This document shows positions 12,263 to 27,190 of a DNA stretch of 64,000 bases, one piece after another. Origin of the DNA: Pipra filicauda (lineage: Eukaryota > Chordata > Aves > Passeriformes > Pipridae); assembly GCF_003945595.2 (NCBI RefSeq), contig NW_024104421.1:6014001-6078000 (forward strand). The letters run 5' to 3'. A program made the position numbers and the translations under genes. A model generated the notes under the pieces. That model was not told the DNA's origin and did no database searches. It worked only from the letters and a program-made list of their open reading frames with translations. Every line of letters begins with the position of its first letter. Positions within the stretch are counted from its first letter, which is position 1.

Positions 12263-15200
12263 TAATTTACATAAGCATGTAGCCCTAGACACTCCCTTAA
12301 AATCAGTAAGCTGAAAGAAGGACAAGTAAGGTAGAAAAGGAAATAATTAAATAATCCAGAGAGATGGATAGCAAGGCATAGTGAAGGCCTTAAGTTACAT
12401 TTATTTTGGGCAGTTATGACTAACCCTGTGCTGAGTAACAGGATAGGAGAGAAAACAGGATTTCTCCTGGCTCTGTGGTGTTGACAGGCAACACTTACAC
12501 GTCTTGGAGATGTATAATCTGGAACTGAAAGTCAGAATTTTCAAGGATATACTTAGAACTGAGCAATTAGTCCCAGGGGAAATGCCTGACTCCTCAATGC
12601 TTATTATATACTTGCTCAGCTCCCACCTTTCCTTGTGCAAAATCAGTGATTTTATTCTGTATTATAATTGCAATATATCCTTGATTTAATCAGCAATCAT
12701 ATGTGTTACACAAAGACAATGACAATTTCAAAGGTGTTGAGTATTTTAGTCTTGATCTGGCAAAATCATTAAGTGGAGTCATTACCTCCAGGATGCTGAC
12801 AACGTTTCCATGAAATAAGCATGTTGCTTCTGCACATGAAACATTTGGTCTTTTGGAGTCAGAAATAGCCTTCAGAAAAGAGTGCCAGGGAAGCAAATAG
12901 AAGGGGAAGAGAGCGGGAAGCAAGTGCAGTGCCTGGGAGCACTGTATGAAAGAGCAGTCACTGCGGTTTCAGGAATTAGGGAGACCATCTACCACCAAGC
13001 GATGGCTTGATCACTCTCTAGCATATACAGCTTGCTCTATGGTTTTGGAAAGCGTGGATTATTTGTGCAGTTTCTGATCTGCTTCCCAGAAAGCTTGTTG
13101 CAAATCCGGGCATTAAGAATAGACGTGTGCTCTTGATGCTCTGGGGTACTGGAGACATCCTCCTGAGGGTGGCAGGTATGGCATGGGAGCACAGACCTGT
13201 GCCCTTCTGGAGGTGTCACTGGAGGCCGCCTGGCATCCTGTGGAGCCTCAAATGGCAACATGTGTAGGCAACTGAATTGCATCTGTTGTCACAGCAGATA
13301 GTGAAAGCACTGCATCCTGCTAGGTGGTCCTGGATGCTCAGTCAGTATAAATATTTACTCATTAATGTTAATCTAGGTAAGAAAATCTGCATTTGAAGAA
13401 TTCGAGATTCACGTCTTCACAGTGCGTAGGCTGACAGGACACTTTGCTGACTGCCAGCAGGTTAGATTAAGACCTTTTTAAAGGAGGGGTTTCCTGTTTC
13501 TGCATGCTTTGAGCAATTCTGGTGGATAATCCAGAGGAAATCAAGAAGAATAACCTCTAACTTTGCTTTTGACCTACTGAATGGCTTCAGATAAGTCTAG
13601 AAAGAGAATGGAAGGTCCTATTTTTCAGGAGGAAGGAGAAGAAAACAAAGCCCAGACAACCTTCTAATCTAGTCTGTGGGAAGCAGCATGAGATAAAAGT
13701 TAAGGTGAAGATAAGTCAATGTATAATTACTGCAGAAATTAGTAGGTTGGCTTAAACTACATTTTTCCCTACCAACTATCAACATTCATCTGCTAATAGA
13801 AATGGTATCTGCAGACAGAACTGATTTTACATAACTTAAATATCTCATAGGAAAATTATTTGTGTTTGTCCCTGATGAAAATGATGTAAAAATGCATAAA
13901 ATCTGTTGAGACTAGAAATACTTCTACAAGAAAATTTGCTAGGTAGACTACTTGCAGAAAGAAAGCACTGGAAGAAGTCTGGCATGATCTGAAACTATTT
14001 TTCACCATTTGACATGATTTGAAATTATTTAAGGGTGCTGTGAAATGATTACTCAAAGCTCTCCATCTTGGCCCGACTGTAAAGTACAAGCTCTGCACTG
14101 GTGGAGACAAACTAGTGAACTGCAAGGAAGTACAAGCAGAAGCAGAAGCTGGGATGAGGACCTGCAGCAAAGTGACAGTGGGAAAATCAAATGCAAGTTA
14201 CTTGACATGTTGTTATTCACAAAGATAAGGATTTCTGACTCTGAGTGATGTCTCCCTGCAGAGCCACAAATGAGAATGAATAGCTTCAGTGAGATCTCAG
14301 TCAGTGTAGCAGAGGAGGTTCCCATGTCATGGAGCTGAGATTTTGTGGGTGAAATCACAGAACTAGGACTACAAAAGCAAAGGAGGAGTTTTTCTGTACA
14401 TTTCTAGACTATTTCATTGTATAACCTTTATTCTTCCACTACCAAAAGGAGATAGGATCCAACCTGGCTCTTGTCAGTACGCATTAAAAACAATTTGATT
14501 CTAACCTCTGCTACTGTCCTGACTAAAAAATGAGTGACAGACTGACTGACAGAGGAGAAAAAGTGCACAGGACTTTGAGCTGCAGCAATCATTACTGCAT
14601 CAATATTAACTGAAGATGATACTGGCAGCTCTGAGAAACACAGAGAAAATTGTGAACAGGCTGACGTAGGTATGAATTGTGCCACAGATCTAGCAAAACT
14701 CCTAAAGGTAGACACAGATGAGCCACAGACCAATGCACAGTTACTTTATGGCAGTAGAACTGAGAACAACTGGCAGACACAGCTCAGCATATCCAAGCCA
14801 TTATGGCAATTTTACAAAGTGGGCTTAAATTAGAAGGGAAGGATGTACAATCAAAACTCTGTCTTTCTCTGTTTCTTACTTTTGGGGGGTGAAAGAGTAC
14901 TGCCTTATTGCACTTCCCATTTCCAAGCCTGCTTAAGGAAACTCCCTCTTTTACAAAGAGTGAAGACCATGAGTGTATTTTAACACCAAAGGGATATCTC
15001 ACTGTTAGGTACAATACCTGCTCCTTGAAGAAGAGTAGTCAGGAAATGCTAATTCATTTCTTAGTCACACATTTCAGTCCAGTAATGTGTCCAGTCATCC
15101 TACTCTGCAGTAAACAAAACCAGAGTCTGCTGGATTGAGCAGCTGCAGAGAAATCCAGACAGCCTTGTGCATTCAGTGATACTCTCTGCCATAGTCTGTG

Positions 15201-18200
15201 CTGCACTGGGTTGGTCTGCTGGGATGCAGCCTGAGTGGATTTCTGCAGAATTTATCTTGTGAGTCAGTTGTACAATGGGAGGCCTCTGCATGTTAAACAG
15301 TTTTAAGGAGTTCAAAACTCTGTTATTTTAATGCTTCTTTCACTGTTTTTTTTTTCTTTTCACCTCCAGTTTGTAGCAGGGCCCAGGGTCCAAAAAAATG
15401 CATGTCAGAGGAGTGGGAAGTAGGTGGAGGGAAATCTGGAGGGACAGTCAGACTCCCTATAAAGAGATTGGAAGTGTTTGATTAGGGGGCTGGATGACTG
15501 GAACAATATAGTAAGGTCAGCAAGTAGGCACATGAGATCTAAAGGAAGAGCAGCTCAAGATTCAGCCTGGGCATTGGAGAGCAGGAAGATGAGAAGTTCC
15601 AGGAGACTTCCAACTTGCCTTTGCCTTTACTCATTCTTTTCTCCACCCTGAAAGTTCCCAACTTCCCAGAAGCAAAATGCTTGCATGGGACCAATGGGAA
15701 GAGGGAACTGGTGGAAAGAGCTACTTGTACCCATGTCTCCCCTCTGTCTTCTAAGTGGAACAGAATCAGGGAGGCCCTAAGAAAGTAGGAGGAGAGAACC
15801 ATGAACTTCTTTGATGTGTGTATCTCTAGACTAGGACAGAGAGAACTCATAAGCACCTTTAATTGCTCCAAGAGAGAAGCACAGTGGAGGCTTGTTCTTT
15901 CCAAAGTTGTCCATGCTGAGTTGCTGGGTTTTTCCCTAACAGAAAAAAAAAAGTGTTGCTCATTGTCAGTGTTGTTCATTGTTCCTGATACAAAGGCTCT
16001 TCTCAGAGCTGGGCAGCTTTTGCAACATTATCACAATTTTTCATGTAACTGGTGTTTGGTTGCATAAGGTAGAACTGTCAGAGCTATAGTAGGAACAGGG
16101 AAGTTTTTAAAGCACAGTTTTCTGGCATGTGGGCTCTTTTGACCTCCTTTACAAAGTGTAGTCTTAACTAATGGGGTTTTTCTGGTTCTAGATAGAATGG
16201 TCTAAGGCATCACAAGGCTGGAGATTATGAGATGTTGTGAAGGATCACACAGGACTCCTATTCCATTTCAGAGTAATATCAGGTAGATTCTTAGCAAGGA
16301 CAAGCCATAACCCAAATGACTCTGCAGTGAATTAGATTAGAGACAGACCTTCTTTGTGAAGGAGGAGGAAACTTCATGTTGAGATTATACAGGTGGGGTC
16401 ACACCTCTGCAGCTACTCCTGAAATGACTGTGTTATCACACTCCATCACATACCCTCCCCAGACAATAAAGCAACTGCAAATTACCACTCTGTGCTCCTC
16501 ACATGCTGGAATGCTGCTCAGAACTCACCTTCACTGGCCACCACATACCACTGACTTTGCCCAAAAAAGGGGCTTCCTCTCTTAGAAGAGAGATTTCTAA
16601 ATTAACCTAAGTATTAGAAAATCCTTAGAAACACTGACAGGTGTCTCTCATATTTAAGAAATAAAATGCATCTTGCCAGGCTTTTGGAAGTGCTCAAATA
16701 TGGACATTTGATTTTTAGAAAAGTAAAGGAAGAACATTTCATTTAGAACTGAATGTGTAGGTTGGTACCCAAGAACTGAGAAATAAATCATTGTATTATT
16801 GTTGTCATTCTCTTTAGACACAAAAAGATCAGTATGTAAGCTGTATTTTAAAAGTTAACAAATTTTCATATAGAAATAAAAGGTAAGAAGTTTAAACAAT
16901 TTTAACACAAAGAACTGTATAGAAAGAAGTACTATTATTAAAAGCATTATTGAGGGAAAATTTACCCCTGCCCCAGAAATAGCTTCTTGGAAAATATATT
17001 CATCTCCTCTGGAAGCACAAATATTGAAACTCTTTTACAATAGTCAGTGGTGTTTATCACCACTTTAGTGATGAACAATCACCTTAAATTCTTAATGATC
17101 CATTTCTTGTGCCTGTTTGTCGTATCAGTCTGACATAATTACACTTGCAGAGTGATGAAAACATGAGTTTGTGGAGTTATTGTCTTTGAAGTAATCCCTA
17201 TTTACCCTGGGATATAAAATTTAAATCACATCCTTTTTGACACACACAACCTCACCGGTAATAAGAGACTCTGCAATCACAAGGGAGTAAATAAATCTGG
17301 TCATAATGGTTAGGCAGAGAAACCAAGCCTCCAACTTCAGCTTAGTGGCTCATCTTCATTTCTCAAAACCACTTGAAATAGAGAAAAAGGTGTCAAGTTA
17401 ACAACATGCTGAAAATAGATGCTCTCGAACCTTCAAGTCAAAAGAAGCTACAAACTAATTCAAGTGGCCTTGTAACTTCCCTTCCAGCCTCTCCTAACTT
17501 TGCCTAGCCTATCCCAAGACAGTAAGAGTTGGGTTTCCTGATACTGCAGGTTTTGTGACTACACTAGGACAGTAGCATAAGAAAGAACAAAAGTTATAAA
17601 AACAAAGCTGTGTGCAATAATGGGAGACATTTTTTTTAAACGAAGCACTTAATAGGGCCAGTTGAGTGATGGAATTATAACCAGCGCAGTTTCTTGCAAG
17701 TGTTTACTTTTGACAAGTGTTTTTGTGAAGACAAATTGTGTCAAGCAGCACATTCAGCCCACATACTTGTCTATTCCCTGAGGATATGAGGGCTGACCTT
17801 GATATCCAAATGAGGTCAGGGGAAAATTTCCATCTCTTTGCATTATCGTGCTGCTTTTAAGAAATGAAGAAAAGGAGACACCATAGGGCTCCCAACAGCT
17901 GGGGACTGTGTGGCTTCGACTTTGGCCAGCAAAGGTCTGATGTGCAGAATTGAAGAGCCCTCTGTGTGTAGCCTGGGGTTTCTGGCTGGTGCTGATGAAG
18001 CTGGTTTGCCAGCAACCTCCCTGCAAGTCGAGGAACACACAGAGCGAAATCAAAGACAGCCAGAACAGACTCCAAGCTTTCAGCAGTAACATGAGATTGC
18101 CAAGGACATAGCTCTGGATGACACACCTAGGATTATTTTAGCAAATGAGTGTTTCCAATGCAATGTGGATGCACACAAAGATGCAGCAGCCTCAAGAAAA

Positions 18201-21200
18201 GCAACGTGCCTCATGTATAGCGTTATGGATAAGATTGGTACTGTTGCAACTGCGCAACTGTATAGCTGCATAAGACACAATGCAAACTATTGTGTATTGC
18301 TTATAAAACAGCTTAAACTTCATAATCAATGAGAAACACTTTTCCTATTTTCATTCTAACATAATTTGCATTGTCATAGAGTACTGAGGCCCCAGTCAGA
18401 AAAGTGACCAGACTGCACCAGGCACTGAACAATTCAGGGATTGTTACAATGCAACGTTCCTAATAGCTCTTCCTTGAGTTCTATTTTATGTGCAGTGAAA
18501 TGTTATAATTAGGACATAGCACCTAGCAAATCAACCTGTGTTTAGAGAAAACAACCTAAATGTATTTTCATCAAATGTACAGGAAGCAATAGACTACTCT
18601 TAAAACTTGCCTCACAAAAAGGAAACACCAGCTAAATGACTCTATTGTCTGTGTAATGAAGCTGTCCAATACATTCTTTGGGATAATAAACAAGCACTCT
18701 CGAGTGTGAATCATAACACATTCTTATGTGCAATAATACAGGGACAGTTGAACTGAAAAATGGCTCAGACACTGAAGTATTTGCCCTTCCCAGCTTCTTC
18801 ACTTGTTCTGGAAATCAGTTTAGAGATTGCTTGATTTTCCTGGGCTACAGGCAGGTTGCATGCTTTCCCTCTGCTGTTTGTTTGGCTCGTTTTTAATGAC
18901 CTTTTTGCATTTCCTTTCTCTTTCTTCAGCACCTCCAGGGCTGCTGGGATAGAAGGAGGGAAATTGCATCCTGAGACATTTCTTAGCAAGGAGGGGCCAT
19001 GTGCTAGAATTTAGGTTGGATGGGTACATGCAGAAGTTGCTCCTCTGTGCGTGGGTTGCTATTTTTCTTTCTTTATGATAGCCAAACTATTTTAATCTTT
19101 TTCAATAGTAATGATGTGTGCAAGGAATGATTTTGTTTATTGAAGCAGTTAGACCATAATTGCAAGGAGAGGGTAAAGGAAATGGCTTTTTCATATAGTT
19201 CTTGATCTAATTTCTATGGTAATAATACTCAGATTGTTATGTTTGACAAGGAGGAAGCAGGGCAGGAAAGGTAGCTAAGGAGAGTGGTGAAAGCAAAATG
19301 CCTGGCTTAGCCTGAGAGGATGGGAATAGGTAAGACAGAAATTGCAGGCCTACCTGATTTCTTCCCTGGATACCTGACATGAGAAGCAGTGCTGGCTACA
19401 GCCCAGTTTATAGGACCATTTCACAGTCTGACTTCAAGCCAAAAAAGCCTGTTGGGTTTCTGTGTTCCATTTGGTTTGCTGCCACAAAGAAAGAATACAG
19501 CAACCAGCAAACATCCAGCAACTGTTGACCTCCTCTTCTGCAGCAGCAGTAAGATGTTTTATGGATGCATCAGCAGGTGGGGGCTTTTTGGCATAAATGT
19601 AGAGAGCTACTAGAACTATGGAATAATATTTTTTGCTGTTTTGTCACACAAGCATATTTGGAGGCATATGGGGGACATGACCTGGATATCCCCATGTCTG
19701 TGATCTATTAATTTATGCAACACCTGCTGAAGTGAAGGGGGGGATTAATTTTACTTGGGTCTAAATGCTTGCCATGTAGTCACTCTGGACTCTTTTTATG
19801 CTTGCTGGACAGAAATTGATATTTTCAGCAGGCAGATAGTCTTGATCTCCTTAAGTGTCCCCTTGAGTTTAAGTGAATTAGTCAGTGTCTTTTTCTCTCT
19901 CTCAACCTCACAGGGTGGTTAGATAAAGAGCCCAGATATAAGTGCCTATGCTGTAAATAACTTAAACGAAATCCCACAAAAGGTGTCTGGGCCTGATAGA
20001 AACATGATGCATCGATAAGGATTACTCCTGCAGTCATTGGCAGCACTGTCTCCCCTGCTTCTAGGTGGAATGGTTACAAGTAGTACTTTGCAGAAAGACT
20101 TTTCTTGGATCCTAGCAACAACAGCTACCAAAATAAAAGCTGGAGCTTAACGAGCAATGCCTTCTAATTGCTAGAATAATAATAAAAAGAAAAAAGTATC
20201 TTGGCTTGCTAAGCTTCTCAAATCTTTTTTCTTTTTCCCCGCAACAAGCCTTTATTTAGATCTGCTGTCACCATGAAGTCAAAATATCAGCGGTCTTCTC
20301 TGCAGAGCTTAAGACACATTCAAAGGAGGAAAACAAACCTAAAACTCATACTCAGAATATAGCTAAATCTCTTGTTTCAGATTGGTTTTATATCTTTTGT
20401 GGAGCGGGAGCATGGAGAGAGCAGCTGTGCTGAACTCACATACAACGTCCATGCAAGAGACCAGGTTACCACCTCAAAGAGATACTATCCCAGTGTCAGA
20501 GTTCCATCTTTGAGGGGCTCTTCACTTCCTTTTGATTGCAAATGTATTTCAAAGGTATTTCAGCACTCTTTCTCCCCTTATAACTTCCCTAATCGTAAGG
20601 TTTTGTGGTCTTTTAGGAAGCTGCCAGTATCCAAGGCAAGAGTAATGAGGTATCTTCATGTTTATTTGAGAGTGAATCTCTTGCAAATAAAGGAGGATAT
20701 CTAAATGTCAGGTGTCATATGTTGTTCTAATTCATTTTCACAAATGAATTCACTAATTTCAGTTATAAGATTATATTATAAGATTTTCAAACTATGCATC
20801 ACAAGAGTTTTCTTCCATCACCAGCAGTTCCTGGTTGCAGATCAGAAGGGCTTTATATCGCCAACATGTGATGTGTTAGTGTACACTGCTCCTCTGGATT
20901 CATTATATCACACTTGAAAGGGCCAAATTCTGCATTAGTCAATTTGTAAAAACGCACACATTCCACTCAGGCTTTAAAAAGTGCCTGAGAAAATGAAGTC
21001 CCATAATGTCTAGAATGTTATTTCATACTGCATCCATCTGCAAAGTTTTTTTCCCCTTTCCCTGAGCTGCAGAGAAGATCTACACAAGTATAAAAATCAC
21101 TCTTTCTACTTCAGCCTTTCAATTGCTTGTTTTTGTCCATCTCACAAATGGTGTCAATGGGGTCACCTATGTTTGATCTTTAGAGGGAATTCATGTCCTT

Positions 21201-22620
21201 ATCTGCATCCTACACTTGACTAGAAGTGTAGACCTTCTCATCAGGCTGGAAATTATTAATGCAGTAGGAGCATCCTCTTCTTGATATCAAGGAAAAAAAT
21301 GTCAGTGCCAGCAATTGCTGATTAAGTTTAGCAAAGTGAGGAAAGAAGATTAAGAAGATTGAGCTTTGTCACCTTTTGCTTTTTGGTTCAAGTCTTCAAT
21401 GAATGAAAAATCATCCATGCCTGATTAGAATTCCTGTCTGTCAGAAGGTATTTCAAAGAGACAGGAACTTCTGCCTGGCTCAGGCTGGGGTAAGTGTGGA
21501 AAATTCACCTCTCCTTACAGCCAGTTCAGCAAAGACAAATGAACATTGATGAGATTGGAAGATTATTGGTCCAGAGAAAGTCAGTGAGAAACTTTCCCTG
21601 GAGTTTAACTGCAGTCAAGGATTCTTAAGGATGCTGTGGGTTTTGACTGCCACTTCTCTACTACATTCCATGAATAACACATGAAAATGGTAGAGATAAA
21701 GCTTTCATTGAGAATGGCTAGAAGTCCAGGCTTTGTTTTATTTAATTTGATTTTGCCATTACTAGGCACAGAAGCCCCGGTTATTTCATTCAGAAAATAG
21801 CCACACATTTCTGAGGAGTGTGAAAAGTCAAGCAGATCCCTAAAAGAAATAAATTTTATGAAGAGAGGGGAAAAATATCAACAATATTAAGTCTGCAAAA
21901 GTCAAACTCATTTCTCATCATCAGTGCTATAGCAGTAAATCTCAGAACAACATTTCTAGGGCAAATATGATATATGGGAAGAGTGGGAATGGAAGCCAAC
22001 CTATCTGAGATATTCTTCATGGTACTCGAGGGATTTAATAGTAAATTGCACAGCACAAGAGACTGTTGCTATTATGTTACTCTACTTTAATTTTGTTAGG
22101 TATTGACTGATTGCAGAGTCAGTTTACTGCCCCAGAAGAGCAGAGGAATTGGAAAAAAAGAGGCAGTACTCTGCTTTTCTTGAAAGAGAAACCATTTTCC
22201 ATCTGTAGGTTCTAGAAAGGTGAACAACCAAAGAAAAAGAGAAACTTGAAAAGAGCAAGACAACATCTCAGTTCAAGTTCCTTCTTTAACTTGTTAGTTA
22301 TTTGTACAGTTTTACTTGCAGCAATTGCAAAGTAGTCAGACCAAACTTCAGAGAATAAACTATAAAGTATTTCTTTTGTACTTCTTAACCTGACTTAAAA
22401 GTGCCGCAGTATCTCACAAGCCATACGTGTGCATGTGAATACTATGTATAAAAAATTGAGTGGTAAATAGGTATTTCAGTGACCTGAGCCAGATACTTCT
22501 TCCAAGCAAGCCTATAGCTCTGGTGACACCATGGTGGCTACTTCAGTGTGGCCCTATATCTCTCGCCTTAGAAGAGGAGTTGGTGTGATTCCTTTTCATT
22601 AAACAGGAAAAAGTAGCTGT

Positions 22621-22869
22621 GTGTCCTGGGGCAGAAGAAGCAGCGGTGAAGGAAGGAAAGATTTTGAGTGCTGCTCGCATGGGAACCATGAACTACTGGT
22701 TCCCATAAAAGTCACCTGGAAGGTATGTGCTGGGATTATTATTATTGTTGCCATGTTTCTGATTTTAGCCTGGAGCATTTCCCTGTGCTCCTGTAACCTG
22801 CAAACAGAGCAGAGGTGGGAGCATCCGGCTACTTCTGCTGACAGTCGAAGCCTGTTTGACCAGCACTAG
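22621..22869 (+). other. Unexplained open frame with a membrane-like segment (not called as a gene)
   Basis: A plus-strand frame of 82 codons (opened by a non-ATG codon) contains a strongly hydrophobic stretch, VCAGIIIIVAMFLILAWSIS, followed by LCSCNL. It could be chance, or a piece of a retroviral envelope transmembrane tail. I recognise no family, there is no initiator in good context, and I could not define flanking splice sites. Listed so that it can be searched. Confidence 0.12.
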
Positions 22870-25800
22870 GGACAAGTGATGTGAACCAAGCAGGAATAAC
22901 CTCTGAGCAGTTTTGAAACCAGACTTGGACAAACAATTCTGGGAACTAAAACTCTGGATAAATAACTCCTTTTGTTTTATTGATTTCTTTCTCCTATTCC
23001 CCTGCTTGTTGCACTTTACATCAGTTTCTCTTCTCTGTGTGTACTATATTTCCACTGTTCACAGATACATAACTCAGGCAAACAGCTAGAATGAGTCATA
23101 CTTCATCATTTGCCATGTCCAAATGGCTGAATCCATCCATCATTAAACAACAGTTATGAAACAGGAGAGCTTCATGAACATTACCATAAGCAAACACATA
23201 TACACAGACCTTAAAAAGAAATTTTCTTTCTTGGTAACACAAAAAAGGAAGAACTTCCTACTGCATTGTAGGAATCTCTGCCTTTGGAAGCTCATGAGGT
23301 CAAAGGTACATGCAGATGGCAGAAACAATGAGACAAATTCACAAAAGAATATTCTATCAGCCTTTCCCCAATCCTTCTCTCTACCTTGGCAGGAATGTTA
23401 GATTTCACTCTGAGAAGTCAAAAAGACTTCCTTTCAGAGAACAACAAAAAAAGACCAGCAATTCTTCTCCTGAATGGCTCTCTACACTCAGCTGTCTGTG
23501 GAAGGATCTGCAACCCTTCACTAGATTGCAATTATATTACCTGCTGCTTTGAAAGAGACACAGTATATTTAAATCTAGACCCAAACTTCTGAACAGTATC
23601 TTTGAAAGTAATGACGAAAATTAATAGTGTGGCAGTGCATGTCCTTTACTGAAGTTTTGTAGTTCTTTGGAGTCCATTTTTCCCAAATGACCCGTTCATC
23701 TGCTTTGAGCTAAGAATGTGTACAAGATGTGGCAGGGTGGTGGTCTGATGGGAATGCTGACGTCCCAGAGCAGAACCCTTTTTTTTTCCTTTGAGCTAAC
23801 AGGAATATTTGTGTCTGCCTGTCTCCATGACTCATGTAGTGATTGTAAGTTATTGCCCTCTGAGGGCCAGAGGCTACCAGTGCTCATGTGTTTTATTGCA
23901 TGTGGTGTCTCACTTGCACTGTCTGGAAAGCTTTCTCACATAAATAGCTCTGTTGACAAAGGTCCCATTTTGGGATTCTACATTGGTTTCAATGAGATAT
24001 TTCATACTTTAAGTTCAATGTTTGCTACAGCACCTAGTAAAATAAAATTTAAAGAGAGAAAGCCTATCTTCTCTATCATCACTTTGTGGTTGATTCCACT
24101 CCTCCACTGGTCCTCATGCCCCTTGAGATGCTATCTCACCAGTGTTATCAATATACTTCCTGGGTTTCTTTGCGGGTGGTATGAACTCTCCAACATGGGC
24201 AGGTAACAGAATGGTAAAGTGAAAAGGAAGCAGAGCAGACAGAGACTTCAAAGCTCAATCATTTCCTTGTTTTTCTATTCTAGCAAATGACTGGTTTCAG
24301 AGACTGTTTCTGTAAGGCAGAAAAGGAGCCAGCATAGCTGGTTGTGGTTGTGCTTGGTTCACCCACATCAGCAGGAAATACACACATATCAGGCAACATA
24401 CCTTAATATTCTTTTTCTGACAGAGAAAAAAGTAGCAGACTTTTAGAGTTAAACCAAGACCAACACTAAAGAAAGTTTTGTCTCTAAAGCCTTCTTGTTC
24501 AAAATTGGCCCAATGGGACTGGATGCTATACCTGCGGTTTTAGTAAACCTCTGGTGCTTACTCCTGGAATGAGCTTCTGGGAGATACTTCCATGAACTCC
24601 ACGCACTCTGATTTACCCCACTTTGATAAAGCCTGTCCAGTTGTGAGTTGAGAACAAGAGTGTAGAAATGGACAAGTTTTATTTACCCATGAACCAGTCC
24701 AGATAGAGCTAAGTTTTAGCTCTCTGTTTTGGAGAGCTGGGTTGTCTGGTCTCAGTCATAAATGACCATCTGTGGGGAGGGAAAAGTGGCTCTCCTGGAA
24801 TATGTCTCATCCTGTGACAGCAACCCAAACAGCTGAGGGGCATCACTTCACAAATACATGCCTGGTCCTCTGTACACTATGGAGAGTCCCAGACTGACTG
24901 GAGCAGCTGTCCAAGAGTTAAACAGCAGGGGGAAAGGGAGATTAACCTCTCCTCAAGCAGTGGGTACAACGAGACACTAAGTGAATACTAAAGAAAACAT
25001 TTTCACTGATAATTTCATGTACTTATAATTATTTTCCTGGCAGTTCTTTGCCTTTCTAATCCTCTCCTGCAGTGCTGAAAAGCATTTGATCTGCTATTTA
25101 GATTAGGAGTTTGGTATATATGCAAAGTGAATATTATGTAAATCAGCATAGGATGTTTTTTCCAGATGAATAACCCTATGTAAATGTAAGGAATTAATAT
25201 AATTTTTGCTAAATCAGATTATTTATGTGGTAAATCATCTTGGACCCTAGAATTTTATTTTAAAGACTAAAAAAACCCACAACTTTTAAGATTTTTTTGT
25301 TTGATTCCACTTCTTTCAGCAGTAAGTTCCATTTTAAAGAATCATATGAAGAAATTTCTAGTTGAGCCCATCCAACTGTACATTCCTTGTCATGCAAAGT
25401 TTTATGCAACAGTAAAACAATTTTCCATTACTGCCACACTTGTACTTAGCTTTACTTCTGGTACAAATTCTAAAGCAAATGCCAAGTAATTTGTTGGGAT
25501 GACCCAAACAACACAAATGAATCTTAAGTGAGATGTTCTTTATAAGCTGTTAACAGCATCTATCCGTTCTTCATTTCAGAAATTATATAAGTAAAACATT
25601 TTATATGCTTAGGAAGCTTTTAATATGCCTATCCAACATGTATAGGGAATGAAAATATCAGTAAATTTAGAAAAAAAAAAATCCTATGAAAACCTAACTT
25701 AGTTGACGTTTTAAATATTTAAAGGATTTTTTTCTTTCCAATGGTTTTATATTCCACAGATAATGATTTTTTTAAAAAAAGAAAAGGAACAGAATTCCTT

Positions 25801-27174
25801 GGACCTTCTGGCAACTCCATCATGAATTAAAACATAAATTAAATCTCTGAACACTTCTGTGTTGCCAGCCAAATAAATAGGTAGTGCAGCAGGATGCAAC
25901 ACCTGCAGATGTATTCTCCCAAGTCTGTGGCTTTCTTCCACAGAACAAACATTGTGAAATTGCTTCTACAGGTGTCCCACAAAACTCCTGCCTTCCCAGC
26001 TCCCTTGCCTGTTGAGGAGTTGCCAAGAGTTTTCACTCCACACCACAACAGAGGCTCAGACTACTGCTGGGGGCAGGTTTGCACTGGTTTTGCCAGGGTA
26101 AAAGTCGTGTGAGCCACTACAAATAGCAAGGCAGAAAGAGTCTTCACCTCCCCACTGTACCACTTGTTATATGGGTACACAAGAAGGCAAGATTTATTGA
26201 ACTATCACAAAAATGACAGACGTTTATCTAACTCTGATGTGTTATTAAAAGCTATTGGTAACAGGCACACCACAACAACCAGACAAGTTATCCCCATGTT
26301 TTGCTATACTTTTAGTAACATTTCTTAGCAATGCATTTTGCCAGAAGCTTTATCACCATCTTTCTCAGTGTAATTAAAGTTAAATTTAAACAGTCCTGTT
26401 AAAACATCCCACTCATTCTCAGGAAACATAATTTCATTTCCCTTTTACCACTTCTGGAAAATTTTAACTTTACTTTGGCAAGGCAGTATGGAGATAAAGG
26501 ATGCTCTAATGGGTTCCTCTATGGTCTTTTTTTCCTTGTTTGGAAAAGGTTTACCTTACAAAGTGCCAGAAGAGGTTGGTTGCCACTCCAAGTTATTAGT
26601 TTCAGTTATTTACTGGGGTTTTTATTATTATTTTTAATATTTTCTTCACAAAATACCTCAACTATTGTTTAAATTAAAAAATTAAGTCATATGCTCCTAG
26701 AGAACAGAAGCTTTAGAAAGAGGTTAGTGTCTCTAGCAGAAATCTGCATCCAGCATTAGCACAGGCACCCAGAAACCTCAGAAACAGAACAGTGGCAATA
26801 AACATACTCACTGCAAACCCTGACCTGACTACCCGGCCTTTGTGCCTCTGAAAGCAGTTCCTACAACCCCAGACACACATATAGTGCTTATTAATTAGGT
26901 GGAACATTACCTGTCTTTCTAGGGGACTTGTAGGCAGGGCATTGGATGATTAAGTCCTTATTGCTTCCTAACTGGTTTCTGAGTATCTTCCACCTGGAAC
27001 CCAGAGGGTAGCCACCCCCTGCCCCACGGCCTTGCTGGGGAGGATGTATTGGTTCACTGGTACAATTTTCTACCTGAGTAGTAGAACTGGGAGAGCATTA
27101 AGGTGGTGCTTGGGTAAGAAGGTGCGTTTAGTGCAAGCTCTGACATCACTGCACTTTATGAGATCCATTCAAGT

Positions 27175-27190
27175 GAATGAATGAATGAAT
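27175..27190. repeat. (GAAT)4 microsatellite
   Basis: Four exact GAAT units. Confidence 0.9.

Noticed and set aside
15539..15979. Minus-strand open frame of 146 codons
   Set aside because: No family resemblance and another frame overlaps it on the opposite strand. No splice or promoter context seen.
23718..24206. Longest plus-strand open frame in the window (about 160 codons)
   Set aside because: It opens at GTG, not ATG, has no recognisable domain, and its composition looks like random AT-rich sequence. Length alone is expected by chance in 64 kb.
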